The position numbers were made by a program, and so were the translations under genes. Below, piece by piece: positions 46,550 to 56,390 of a stretch of DNA of 64,000 nucleotides. This DNA is from Aquilaria yunnanensis (Eukaryota > Streptophyta > Magnoliopsida > Malvales > Thymelaeaceae): the NCBI GenBank assembly GCA_039654915.1, contig CM077596.1, forward strand, positions 73,223,751 through 73,287,750. The letters are read 5' to 3'. How positions within the stretch are numbered: the first letter of the stretch is position 1; the number at the start of each line of letters is the position of its first letter. The notes beneath the pieces were generated by a model. The model searched no databases and was not told the DNA's origin. It was given only the letters and a program-made list of their open reading frames with translations.

Positions 46550-49245
46550 AAACATTGATTGTTTCTGAGGCAAAGGTTCCATCCTTAAAACCTCGGATTG
46601 ATTGATTGATTTCGAAGCAAAGGTTCCATCCTTAAAACCTCGAATTGATTGATTGATTTCGAGGCAAAGGTTCTATCCTTAAAACCTTGAATTGATTGAT
46701 TGATCTCGAGGCAAAGATTTCATCCTTAAAACCTCAGATTGATTGATTGATTTCGAGGCAAATGTTCCATCCTTAAAACCTCAGATTGATTGGTTGATTT
46801 CGAGGCAAAGGTTCCATCCTTAAAACCTCGGTTTAATTGATTGATTTCGAGGCAAAGGTTCCATCCTTAAAACCTCGGATTGATTGATTGATGTCGAGGT
46901 AAAGGTTCCATCCTTAAAACCTCGAATTGATTGATTGATCTCGAGGCAAAGGTTCCATCCTTAAAACCTCGGATTGATTGATTGATTTCGAGGCAAAGGT
47001 TCCATCCTTAAAACCTCGGATTGATTGATTGATCTTGAGGCAAAGGTTCCATCCTTAAAACCCCGGATTGATTGATTGATGTCGAGGTAAAGGTTCCATC
47101 CTTAAAACCTCGAATTGATTGATTGATCTCGAGGCAAAGGTTCCATCCTTAAAACCTCGGATTGATAATTGATCTCGAGGCAAAGGTTCCATCCTTAAAA
47201 CCCCGGATTGATTGATTGATCTCGAGGCAAAGGTTTTATCCTTAAAACCCCGGATTGATTAATTGATGTCGAGGCAAAGGTTCCATCCTTAAAACCTCGA
47301 CGATTGATCGAGTTCGAGGCAAAGGTTCCATCCTTAAAACCTCGGATTAATAATTGATTTCGAGGCAAAGGTTCCATCCTTAAAACCTTGAATTGATTGA
47401 TTGATGTCGAGGTAAAGGTTCCATCCTTAAAACCCCGGATTGATTAATTGATGTCGAGGCAAAGGTTCCATCTTTAAAACCTCGGATTGATAATTGATTG
47501 TTTTCGAGGCAAAGGTTCCATCCTTAAAACCTCGGATTGATAATTGATCTCGAGGCAAAGGTTCCATCCTTAAAACCCCGGATTGATTGATTGATCTTGA
47601 GGCAAAGGTTCCATCCTTAAAACCCCGGATTGATTGATTGATGTCGAGGTAAAGGTTCCATCCTTAAAACCTCGAATTGATTGATTGATCTCGAGGCAAA
47701 GGTTCCATCCTTAAAACCTCGGATTGATAATTGATCTCGAGGCAAAGGTTCCATCCTTAAAACCCCGGATTGATTGATTGATCTCGAGGCAAAGGTTTTA
47801 TCCTTAAAACCCCGGATTGATTAATTGATGTCGAGGCAAAGGTTCCATCCTTAAAACCTCGACGATTGATCGAGTTCGAGGCAAAGGTTCCATCCTTAAA
47901 ACCTCGGATTAATAATTGATTTCGAGGCAAAGGTTCCATCCTTAAAACCTTGAATTGATTGATTGATGTCGAGGTAAAGGTTCCATCCTTAAAACCCCGG
48001 ATTGATTGATTGATGTCGAGGTAAAGGTTCCATCCTTAAAACCTCGAATTGATTGATTGATCTCGAGGCAAAGGTTCCATCCTTAAAACCTCGGATTGAT
48101 AATTGATCTCGAGGCAAAGGTTCCATCCTTAAAACCCCGGATTGATTGATTGATCTCGAGGCAAAGATTTTATCCTTAAAACCCCGGATTGATTAATTGA
48201 TGTCGAGGCAAAGGTTCCATCCTTAAAACCTCGACGATTGATCGAGTTCGAGGCAAAGGTTCCATCCTTAAAACCTCGGATTAATAATTGATTTCGAGGC
48301 AAAGGTTCCATCCTTAAAACCTTGAATTGATTGATTGATGTCGAGGTAAAGGTTCCATCCTTAAAACCCCGGATTGATTAATTGATGTCAAGGCAAAGGT
48401 TCCATCCTTAAAACCTCGGATTGATAATTGATTGTTTTCGAGGTAAAGGTTACATCCTTAAAACCTCGGATTGATAATTAATCTCGAGGCAAAGGTTCCA
48501 TCCTTAAAACCCCGGATTGATTGATTGATCTTGAGGCAAAGGTTCCATCCTTAAAACCCCGGATTGATTGATTGATGTCGAGGTAAAGGTTCCATCCTTA
48601 AAACCTCAGATTGATTGGTTGATCTCGAGGTAAAGGTTCCATCCTTAAAACCTCAGATTGATAATTGATCTCGAGGCAAAGGTTCTATCCTTAAAACCCC
48701 GGATTGATTGATTGATCTCGAGGCAAAGGTTTTATCCTTAAAACCCCGGATTGATTAATTGATGTCGAGGCAAAGGTTCCATCCTTAAAACCTCGACGAT
48801 TGATCGAGTTCGAGGCAAAGGTTCCATCCTTAAAACCTCGGATTAATAATTGATTTCGAGGCAAAGGTTCCATCCTTAAAACCTTGAATTGATTGATTGA
48901 TGTCGAGGTAAAGGTTCCATCCTTAAAACCCCGGATTGATTAATTGATGTCGAGGCAAAGGTTCCATCCTTAAAACCTCGGATTGATAATTGATTGTTTT
49001 CGAGGCAAAGGTTCCATCCTTAAAACCTCGGATTGATAATTGATCTCGAGGCAAAGGTTCCATCCTTAAAACCCCGGATTGATTGATTGATCTTGAGGCA
49101 AAGGTTCCATCCTTAAAACCCCGATGATGAAAATTGGTTGTTTTCGAGGCAAAGGTTCCATCCTTAAAACCTCGGATTGATAATTGATCCCGAGGCAAAG
49201 GTTCCATCCTTAAAACCCCGGATTGATTAAAATTGATTTTGAGGC
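46550..49245. repeat. Satellite-like tandem array, about 46-bp unit, with higher-order repeats
   Basis: More than 50 units of TTCGAGGCAAAGGTTCCATC followed by CTTAAAACCTCGGATTGATT and a variable GATT/AATT spacer. Larger blocks recur: identical 60-codon frames on the - strand recur at 47195, 47757, 48129 and 48691, that is with spacings of 562, 372 and 562 bases. This means a higher-order unit was amplified and one copy was shortened. It lies between the last gene and the 3' LTR, the region known in Ogre/Tat elements to generate satellite DNA. The open frames inside are by-products of the repeat and not genes. Confidence 0.95.
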
Positions 49246-49786
49246 TAAGGAGCTTTCCTTAGGACCTCGAGCGAAATTTATATGAAAGTAATTGAAATTG
49301 GAATAATTTTCTTCGAAAGTGTGAATTTTCATAATAGGCGAGCACAAAGAATTAGGCTTCGATAAAACGAGTGAATCTTGATGATGACAATAACACTGAC
49401 AAATTATGTAAAGGGAACGGATGTTTGGAATCAATATTCAAGGTTCATCTAATATTTTCTTCAGTAAATATAGATTCCCTTGTGAGATATGTCATCCGAA
49501 TAAGGTTAAAGCTTAACTACCCCAAAATGTTATGCCTAGTAGACCTAATAGGATGCGTCTCAAGAGTAACAAAAATTACTCTTTACTCAGCCATTCCAAC
49601 CTAAAGGCATTGTCCTATGGTTTTAATATCAGCTTGGACGAAACTATATTATAAAAAAAAAGAAATTTCCTGAAAAAAAAAACTGAAACGCGAAAGAAAA
49701 TGCTGATAATAAAACTAAAGGACAAGAAAAACGGATCAAATCGCTTCTTTCTTCCACAATACTTCAACAGGGTGAGTAGATGACCA
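49246..49786. other. Spacer between LOG and the satellite
   Basis: 3' non-coding part of E3 downstream of LOG. No conserved frame. A-rich tracts (on +) near 49650-49690. Confidence 0.5.
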
Positions 49787-50416
49787 TTATGGGAGTGAAC
49801 TGGTCGGGAAAGACTGTCGTGTCCAGTCTATCTGAATCATTGCTGGATCTGGTTCAGGAACAAAAGCTTGTATTTTATCTAGCAATTCTTCAGCAGTTGT
49901 TGCGGATATTATGATTCGCCGTGCCACTCTTGATATGAAATTCTTCTGCATAGCATAATCCATAAAAGCTATCAGACCTGTAAAGAAATTGTTAACATTT
50001 AAAAGCACAATGGGTTTCTTATGCAAATTAAGTTGGGCCATGGAAGCAATTTGAAAGACTTCTCCCAATGTGCCAAAACCACCTGGTAAAGCGATAAAAG
50101 CATCAGCATTTAAAAGCATTTGTAACACACGCTCTTGCAAATTTTTAACCACTAATTCTTCTCCAATCGTGCCCCCAGAAACAAATTTCAAAGGTCCAGG
50201 GATGATGCCCAAAACTTGACTTCCTCCTAAAGATGCTGCTGATGCTACACCTCCCATTAATCCGACACTACCTCCTCCATAAACTAAATGTATTTTTCGC
50301 TCAGCTAACACTCTACCCAAATGGTTGGCTGCCTTTAAATACTCTTCATCTTTTCCAGGAAAAGCCCCAGAAAATACACAAATACTTCGGGATTTACGAG
50401 TTGGGGTTTTCTCCAT
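49787..50416 (-). CDS. LOG: LOG-family cytokinin riboside 5'-monophosphate phosphoribohydrolase, intronless, inside E3
   Basis: LOG enzymes split cytokinin nucleotides into the active free base and ribose 5-phosphate in cytosol and nucleus, the direct activation route. The 209-residue frame from ATG 50416 matches the family length. It shows ICVFSGAFPGKDEEY, the nucleotide-binding LVYGGGSVGLMGGVA (44-58), Arg96 and the signature PGGFGTLGE (111-119), which fits PGGxGTxxE with the catalytic Glu. It ends with ISATTAEELLDKIQ. I chose Met at 50416 over the upstream in-frame ATG (50503) because a TATA box lies at 50446-50457, so the upstream ATG would not be transcribed. Plant LOG genes normally have several introns; this one has none, pointing to a retro-copy. 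It is on the sense strand of the retrotransposon, downstream of the cysteine-rich genes. It is diverged from typical plant LOGs (QIASMAQLNLHKKPI), yet open with all key residues kept. Confidence 0.88.
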   Translation of the reverse strand: MEKTPTRKSRSICVFSGAFPGKDEEYLKAANHLGRVLAERKIHLVYGGGSVGLMGGVASAASLGGSQVLGIIPGPLKFVSGGTIGEELVVKNLQERVLQMLLNADAFIALPGGFGTLGEVFQIASMAQLNLHKKPIVLLNVNNFFTGLIAFMDYAMQKNFISRVARRIIISATTAEELLDKIQAFVPEPDPAMIQIDWTRQSFPTSSLP

Positions 50417-50445
50417 TCCTATCCTTACCCTTGTGAGAAAAGAGG

Positions 50446-50457
50446 ATATATTTATAG
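50446..50457 (-). promoter_or_regulatory. TATA box of the E3 LOG gene
   Basis: The - strand reads CTCTATAAATATATCC, 30-40 bases upstream of the chosen ATG. The same TATAAAT box with a related flank precedes two of the cysteine-rich genes. Confidence 0.6.
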
Positions 50458-50489
50458 AGATGAAGAGATAAGGCAATAATTTTATTTTC

Positions 50490-50965
50490 AAGAATGGATA
50501 CATTATTGCCAGCTATTCACAGTAGTCACGAGTATGACTCTGGTCAGGTATGGGTACACTATCGTTAAAAGAGGAGAAAAATTTTCAAAATAGCTGCTAG
50601 CATGTACAGTAGTCACTACTGTAGCTTACGTCAGGAGTAGGTACGTGATTGTTGGAAGAGAAGGAAAATTTTAAAAAGTGGCAGCTATATACAGTAATCA
50701 TAACTGTATCTCATGTCAGGAGTGGGTACATGATTGTCGGGAGAGAAGGAAAATTTTCAAAGGCGGCAGCTATATACAGTAGTCCGTGTCAGGAGTGGGT
50801 ACATTATTGCCAAAGGAGAAGGAAAATTTCAAAAGTGACAGCTAGCATGTACAGTATCGTGACTATGGCTCATGTCAGGAGTGGATACATTATTACCAAA
50901 AGGGGAGGAAAATTTCAAAAGCGACAGCTAGCACGTACAGTAATCGTGACTTTGATCCTCGTCTT
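50490..50965 (-). repeat. Array of about 85-bp repeats upstream of LOG
   Basis: About five units from 50546 to 50960, each with GGAGTGGGTACATTATTG, GAGAAGGAAAATTTTCAAA and CAGCTAGCATGTACAGTA. A partial unit lies at 50495-50545. Single copies of the same unit lie upstream of the second and third cysteine-rich genes (about 51655-51730 and 52437-52530). Each unit carries an inverted pair ACAGT...ACTGT or a decayed form; the copy near 50613 is a perfect palindrome ACAGTAGTCACTACTGT. The array sits just upstream of the TATA box and so looks like amplified cis-regulatory sequence. Confidence 0.7.
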
Positions 50966-51095
50966 CCACTGGCTTTGCGTCCAGTAATGGCTTCAATACT
51001 TTCTATGAATCGGTGATTTGCATCTCATCTAGCTTTCTCACAAACTGGCAAACAGGGTCATTTAGGGTCAGATTCCCAAGACTGTAACGATCTCG

Positions 51096-51551
51096 TTATT
51101 TTTGGAAAATTATCCATAATCCAACAACCTCAAATTGCACTATTCCGCAAGAATGCGCTTCAAGAACCTCTCGAATATCTTCTAGAGATTCCTTACGCAA
51201 GCCATTCTTAATGAATCTTATTCTATCATTACGATTTCTGGTGATCACTCCTGGAGAACGACATTTATTGCCGCAAATCCACCATCCACAATTGTGACAA
51301 ACGCCTAGCCTCTTTGCTCTTCTTTTTTTGGCATAAGCGCTTTTACCAAAGCCGGGCATACGGGGAAAGAACGCTTCGGGAACTTCACCAGCTGAACGAA
51401 CCTTAGCTTCAATTAGCCACCGCACATTATCAGGAATGCCTTTGTGCATAAATACTCTGAATCGTTCACATCTAGCTTGATAAATCTTTTTAAGAACATT
51501 TATTGGGAAGGAAGGAAAATACTTTCGTAGGGCGGAAAGAGAAGACTCCAT
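51096..51551 (-). pseudogene. Cysteine-rich basic protein gene, copy C (truncated)
   Basis: Paralogue of the genes at 52563-53111 and 51768-52316. It starts MESSLSALRKYFPSFP at 51551 (a second in-frame ATG lies at 51566). It has the basic stretch AKKRRAKR followed by CHNCGWWICGNKC, the CX2CX4CX3C pattern. A TAA at 51098-51096 ends it after GLWIIFQK. The same frame then continues RDRYSLGNLTLNDPVCQ, the conserved C-terminus of copies A and B, so this stop is a nonsense mutation that removes about 30 residues. The zinc-binding core is intact and a truncated product could still be made. A TATA box (CACTATAAATATG, - strand, 51608-51620) lies about 60 bases upstream. Confidence 0.7.
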
Positions 51552-51607
51552 TGATGAAGGAGGCAAAGAAAGAAATTAGTGATTGTAGGAAACGAAAATA
51601 ACTAACA

Positions 51608-51620
51608 CATATTTATAGTG
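51608..51620 (-). promoter_or_regulatory. TATA box of copy C
   Basis: The - strand reads CACTATAAATATGTG, 57-69 bases upstream of the ATG at 51551. Part of the repeated promoter-plus-gene cassette. Confidence 0.5.
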
Positions 51621-51767
51621 ATGAAAGGGATAATGCGTTAATTACACTTACAGAAGCAAGTACATTATTGTCAAAAGAAAAGACAAATGACAGCTTATAT
51701 GTACAGCAATCATGACTGTGGCTCTCATCTTCCACTGATTTATATCTAGTAATGGCTTCAATGCCTT

Positions 51768-52316
51768 CTATGAGTCGAGGGCTTGCTTCCCATCCAGTTT
51801 TCTTACAAGCTGGCAGACAGGGTCGTTTACAGTCACATTCCCAAGACTGTAATGGTCTCGTTCTTTATGGTAAGTCCTCCACAATTTGACAATTTGACCT
51901 TGCACTTTTCCACAAGAATGCGTTTCAAGAGTCTCTCGGATATCTTCCAGAGATTCCTTACGCAGGCCATTCTTAATGAATTTTCTTTTATCTTCACGAT
52001 TTATGGAGATGTATCCTAAAGAGCGACATTTAGTAATACAATTCCATCGCCCACATTTATAACACACGCCTAGTCTCTTTGCTCTTCGCCTTTTGGCATA
52101 ACGGCTTTTACCTAAACCGGGCATGCGGGGCATAAATGCATCTGGAACTTCACCTGCCAAACGGACCTTAGCTTCAATTATCCACTGCACATTATCGGGA
52201 ATGCCTTTGCGTGTAAAAACTCTGATTCTTTCACATCTAGCAAGGTAGATCTTTTTAAGGACTTTTATTGGAAGAGAAGGAAAGTATTTTCGTAGGGTAG
52301 AAAGAGTAGAATCCAT
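51768..52316 (-). CDS. Cysteine-rich basic protein gene, copy B, 182 aa
   Basis: Intact frame from ATG 52316, MDSTLSTLRKYFPSLP. Order of features: an N-terminal helix-rich part, conserved KGIPDNVQWIIEAKVRLAGE, the basic patch YAKRRRAKRLG, a cysteine cluster CYKCGRWNCITKC (CX2CX4CX3C, about residues 85-97), and a C-terminal region ending VCQLVRKLDGKQALDS. The basic patch followed by a compact cysteine cluster resembles small nucleic-acid-binding proteins; the closest parallel I know is the cysteine-rich protein of carlaviruses. That is pattern similarity only. It has its own TATA box (GCTATAAATGC, - strand, 52395-52405) about 80 bases upstream. It lies in a tandem array with copies A and C, in the sense orientation of E3. 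Confidence 0.75.
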   Translation of the reverse strand: MDSTLSTLRKYFPSLPIKVLKKIYLARCERIRVFTRKGIPDNVQWIIEAKVRLAGEVPDAFMPRMPGLGKSRYAKRRRAKRLGVCYKCGRWNCITKCRSLGYISINREDKRKFIKNGLRKESLEDIRETLETHSCGKVQGQIVKLWRTYHKERDHYSLGNVTVNDPVCQLVRKLDGKQALDS

Positions 52317-52394
52317 TGATGAGAGAAGAATTTGAGAGATGATGGAAAGGAATTAGTTATTGAAGGAAACTTAGATAACCGACTGGAAGAACAT

Positions 52395-52405
52395 GCATTT
52401 ATAGC
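52395..52405 (-). promoter_or_regulatory. TATA box of copy B
   Basis: The - strand reads CGCTATAAATGCATG about 80 bases upstream of the ATG. Flanking sequence (cacttacgggagcaaatacattatt on +) matches that upstream of copy C (51605-51665) and of LOG. Confidence 0.5.
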
Positions 52406-52562
52406 GATGAAATGGATAACGTGTCGATTACACTTACGGGAGCAAATACATTATTAAAAGAAAAATGGAAAATTTTAAATATGATAAATTGTATATACAG
52501 TGATTGTGACTGTGGCTCACATCTTCCACTGATTTTACGTCCAGTAACGGGATTAACGGCTT

Positions 52563-53111
52563 CTATGAGTCGAGGATTTGCTTCCCATCCAGTTTTCTTA
52601 CAAGCTGGCAAATAGGGTCGTTTAACGTCAGATTCCCGGGACTGTATCGTTCTCGTTCTTCATGAAAAATGCTCCATAAATCGAGAAGTTCACGTTGCAC
52701 GGATCCACAAGAATGCGTCTCAAGAGTCAATTGGATATCATCCAATGAGTCCTTACTCAGGCCATTCTTAATGAATCGTATTTTATCTTCTCGATTATCA
52801 GAGATCATCCCTAAAGAACGACATTTAGTATTACAGGTCCAGCGTCCGCATTTATGACAGACGCCTAGTCTCCTCGCTCTTCGCTTTTTGGCATAAGAGC
52901 TTTTGCCTACACCAGGCATGTGAGACACAAATGCCTCTGGGATTTCACCTGCCAGACGAACCTTAGCTTCAATTAACCACCGTACATCTTCAGGGATTCC
53001 TTTATGCATCAGAGCTCTTAATCGTTCACAGCGAACTTGGTAGATCTTTTTGAGGATGTTCATTGGGAGAGAAGGAAAATATTTTCGTAAGACAGAAAGA
53101 GTAGGATCCAT
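52563..53111 (-). CDS. Cysteine-rich basic protein gene, copy A, 182 aa
   Basis: Intact frame from ATG 53111, MDPTLSVLRKYFPSLP. Conserved blocks: KGIPEDVRWLIEAKVRLAGE (residues 38-56), basic patch YAKKRRARRLG (73-83), cysteine cluster CHKCGRWTCNTKC (C85, C88, C93, C97), and ICQLVRKLDGKQILDS at the end. Copies A and B have equal length and align without gaps, while many positions differ; selection has probably kept the frame. Likely a zinc-binding nucleic-acid-binding protein (inference). Unlike B and C, I see no TATA box within 100 bases of the ATG; an AT-rich ATATAAAAAATATC lies near 53245. It is the first gene after the gag region of E3. It could alternatively be a diverged Gag zinc-knuckle derivative, but spacing and the extra N- and C-terminal domains argue against that. 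Confidence 0.75.
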   Translation of the reverse strand: MDPTLSVLRKYFPSLPMNILKKIYQVRCERLRALMHKGIPEDVRWLIEAKVRLAGEIPEAFVSHMPGVGKSSYAKKRRARRLGVCHKCGRWTCNTKCRSLGMISDNREDKIRFIKNGLSKDSLDDIQLTLETHSCGSVQRELLDLWSIFHEERERYSPGNLTLNDPICQLVRKLDGKQILDS

Positions 53112-53817
53112 TTTCTAGAGGGAAGTAAAAGAAATAAGAGAGGAAAAAATCAGTTATTATGGGCAACTGAGAGAACCGACTTGAGAGTCACAGAGTACCG
53201 TATTCACCGCTTAACCGGAAAAGTGGATCCTACTTCATTTTGATGTGATAGATATTTTTTATATTCCATCGAGCTGACGTCGATCCAGTCCTCAATTATT
53301 GAATCCATTGTCCGCTTTTGACAAATTTTCAACGACAATATTTTTTGATGTCTGCCTTATCTTTAACTATCTCTTATCTTGGATGCTGCTAAGCTGGCAT
53401 CAATCCTGTCCTTCCAGGTGTAGCCTCGATTATTGAATCAATTGCCAGGCTTTTGACAATATTCTCTACTTTATATTTTTTGATATCTGCCTTATCCTTG
53501 GCTATAGCTATCTCTTATCTTGGATACTACTAGCTGACGTCAATCCTGTCCTTCCAGGTGTAGTCTCGATTATTGAATCAGTAGCCAAGCTTTTGACAAT
53601 ATTGTCTACTTTATCCTTGAATTCTTGATGCGGGTTGGTCCCGCATATTAGCTGTGTATCCAGTGATAGATTGGTAAGAGCTGATGTCATTGAGATCTCA
53701 GCTTATATTGCTGTAACTGTGCTGTGAATGTGATTCCCGTTTGGTTCCTATCATGTAAAAGTCATGCATGCATGATGTGAAATGCATGAATGCAAAGCAT
53801 GTGTAATTGATGGTTCT

Positions 53818-53849
<32 letters not shown>

Positions 53850-56390
53850 TTATTTTATTTTATTTTTTTTGGATTGATCTAGTTCTTCATATCTTTGCTT
53901 TACTGGATCCTCTTTGTGATGGCCTTCTTGGACTATCATTGAATCTCTTTATGCTTTCCAGCTTTTGTTCGCTGCCTCAAAAGCCCAACTCTTTTCAAAA
54001 TCCTCTTTCTTTGACTTGTTCTTTGAATTTTGGCCTCAATTTCTTTAAAGTTGGCCCGCCTCATAATTTATATCTCTTTCGGGTACTCATCCATTGTCAT
54101 GGATTTGATACCATCAAAGGCTTTACTTTCAATGTCTGCTTTACCCCTTTTCTTGTGACCGTGCCGACACTTACTTATTCCCATGTTATAATCTGAATGA
54201 TTGCTCTTCCTTGAACTCATGTTTTGATCCATAAGACTTGCCCCATTGTCTATTGAACTTCTTTGTTGGCGGTACTCCTCTTACGCTTCGTAGAGACTAC
54301 TTTGCCCCCCTGAATATGGTGTTTATGTGGAAAGAGATATCATCTCGCCTTTGATTTAACAGAAGGTCGAGCATTTCTAGACCTTTGTGATGGCATTTGA
54401 TCGTAAATTTCTCTTACAAGAACCACATCTTATTAAAGAAAGACTCAAGCTATGTCCTCACTTTTAAGTCTACACACATTAATGAATAATGGTTTGGCCT
54501 TAAAGAAAAACTTTCATCGATTTGCAAAGCTTGACCAAGTAACTTACGGTCTTTGTTTTTAATTAAAATATCCTGTCATTCTTCCCCTTTCCAACTCGAA
54601 GACATAAACTGTGCAGGGTAATAAGGTAGAAACATGATTCACAATGATAGTTTTTTTTAGCTGAATGAGGATGATATCAAGAGGTAAATTTTAGGTCTGA
54701 GGAAAGTTAAGCTTGAGTGGCGTGAAAAAAGAGTCTTTTAACACTGCTCGTGAGCAGTATTAAATAAGGTAGAAACATAATTCACAATGATAGTCTTTTA
54801 GCTGAATGAGGATAATATCAAGAGGTAAATTTTAGGTCTGAGGAAAGTTAAGCTTGAGTGGCGTGAAAGAAGAGTCTTTTAACACTACTCGTGAGCAGTA
54901 TTAAATAAGGTAGAAACATAATTCACAATGATAGTCTTTTAGCTGAATGAGGATATTAAGTCTGAAGGAAGTTAAGTTTTAATGGTGTGAAAGAAGGGTC
55001 TTTTAATACTACTCGTGAGCAGATTTGATTATGGTGAAAAACTCAATAATGATGACTTTAAACTTGCCACCTTTTCCAGAAAGTTTGATCTCATCTGTTG
55101 CCCCCCAACTATCGTGGTCTTTATGTATGCTTGGCTTGAAAATTGCTTTTGTGTTCTAAACCGCCTTTGCAGGTTTTCAGTCTAGAATCCATAGCTCACT
55201 TTTTTTGTTTTCTTTTTTTTTTTTTTCTAGTTTGAGCCCTTTTTCCTCTTTTTTTTTTTGTTTTTTTTGTTTGTGTGAGCTATGGTGATAACATACTTGA
55301 TAACTCTCTTGAAGTGAGATGACTCAAGTGGCCTTGCTTGCTCGTGCTTGTTCTCAGTTCTTTTAGGTTTTGAATTTTCCCTTGTTGGCTTTTTGGTGGA
55401 AGGGATGAACTTTTTCCCTTTTTTTTTTTTTTGGAGTTTGTGTTATGGAGAACCGAGATCATAGCCTTCTTGAAGTGAGATGACTCAAGTGGCTTTATTT
55501 GCTTCTCAGTCTCTCTTTTTTTTTGGATTTTTTTTCTTGTTTGGATTTTCTCTTTAATGGCTTTTGATGGAAGGGAGGAACTTCTTTCCTTTGTTGGAAC
55601 TGAGAATTTTTTTTTTGTATTGAGCATTTGTGAGAATTGGGAGGCCACTGAAGTCATTTAATATGAGAGCTAACTTCTTTGGAAGTTAATCCTGGACTCC
55701 TTGTAAGGATGTTGATAACCACTGTGAATTCTTTTTGAGGGTTGAGGTGCAACATATGAAATCCTTCTTACTAGATTTGGCAGCACTTTCAAGATCATTA
55801 CTATCAAATTTTTCTCAACTTTTTATTTTCACCCACGAGTAGTATCATTTAGAAAGCAAAGTATGATAGCAATAATGGATAGTATAATGGAAAGGAGTGA
55901 GAGATGGATGTAAAAACAGAATTTTTGGTAAGAAGTGATAGAATGTGTAGGTGTAATAATTGAATTTTTGGTAAAAATTGGTATAATATGTAGATGTAAT
56001 AATGGAATTAAAAAGTGGTATAATGTACACGTAACATCTTTTTGTTAGAGAACAAAAAGAATTACCAGTTGTCAAAAAGTAAAGTGTGATGGCAATAATA
56101 GATAGTATAATGGCAAAGAGTGTAAAAATGGAAAGTAGTAGAATGCACGCATTACATCTTTTTGTTGTACCAGAAAGAATACCAGGTGTCCATCTAACAA
56201 AGACTACACCCTAGATTCTGGACTAAATCTAGGAGATTTTTACTATTAGATTACTTTTGCAAGCTTTCAAATATACAAGTTTATTCAAAGGATTCCCTGT
56301 CATTCGAAAATGTATGCGGACTGTTAGGTCAGATCTGACTTGGAGCCCTTCCAAAATCAATGTAATTCCAGCTCAAAATCTTCACTTTCA
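53112..56390 (-). other. E3 region where pol would be expected: non-coding, repeat-bearing
   Basis: I find no protease, RT, RNase H or integrase motif on either strand. Contents: a roughly 130-base duplication around GGCTTTTGACAATATT (53330-53480 and 53490-53610); a (TTTTA)n run (53817-53870); three tandem units of about 140 bases with GGTAGAAACATAATTCACAA and CACTACTCGTGAGCAGTATT (54617-55025); a duplicated TTGAAGTGAGATGACTCAAG block (55311 and 55471); and a duplicated GATAGTATAATGG block (55866-55900 and 56085-56130). Frames here are low-complexity (Lys/Ser-rich) and not convincing genes. Confidence 0.6.
54617..55025. repeat. Three tandem units of about 140 bp in E3
   Basis: Each unit contains AATAAGGTAGAAACATRATT, ACAATGATAGT, TTTTAGCTGAATGAGGATRA, AAGTTAAGCTTGAGTGGCGT and CACTACTCGTGAGCAGTATT. 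The third unit is shortened and more diverged. Confidence 0.85.

Noticed and set aside
47195..49207. Repeated 60-94-codon open frames on the - strand (MEPLPRNQLLIRGFKDGTFA-like)
   Set aside because: They are translations of the 46-bp satellite unit; identical frames recur at each higher-order block and have no start context or domain.
50417..50503. Longer LOG start giving a hydrophobic 29-residue N-terminus
   Set aside because: The TATA box lies between this ATG and the next one, and the extension has no match in the LOG family; the start at 50416 fits the family length.
53807..54196. 129-codon hydrophobic frame on the + strand in E3
   Set aside because: Begins in a (TTTTA)n run and is antisense to the element; no domain and no relative seen.
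55280..55657. 125-codon Lys/Ser-rich frame on the - strand in E3
   Set aside because: Low complexity, created by a duplicated block with long T runs on the + strand; no domain.
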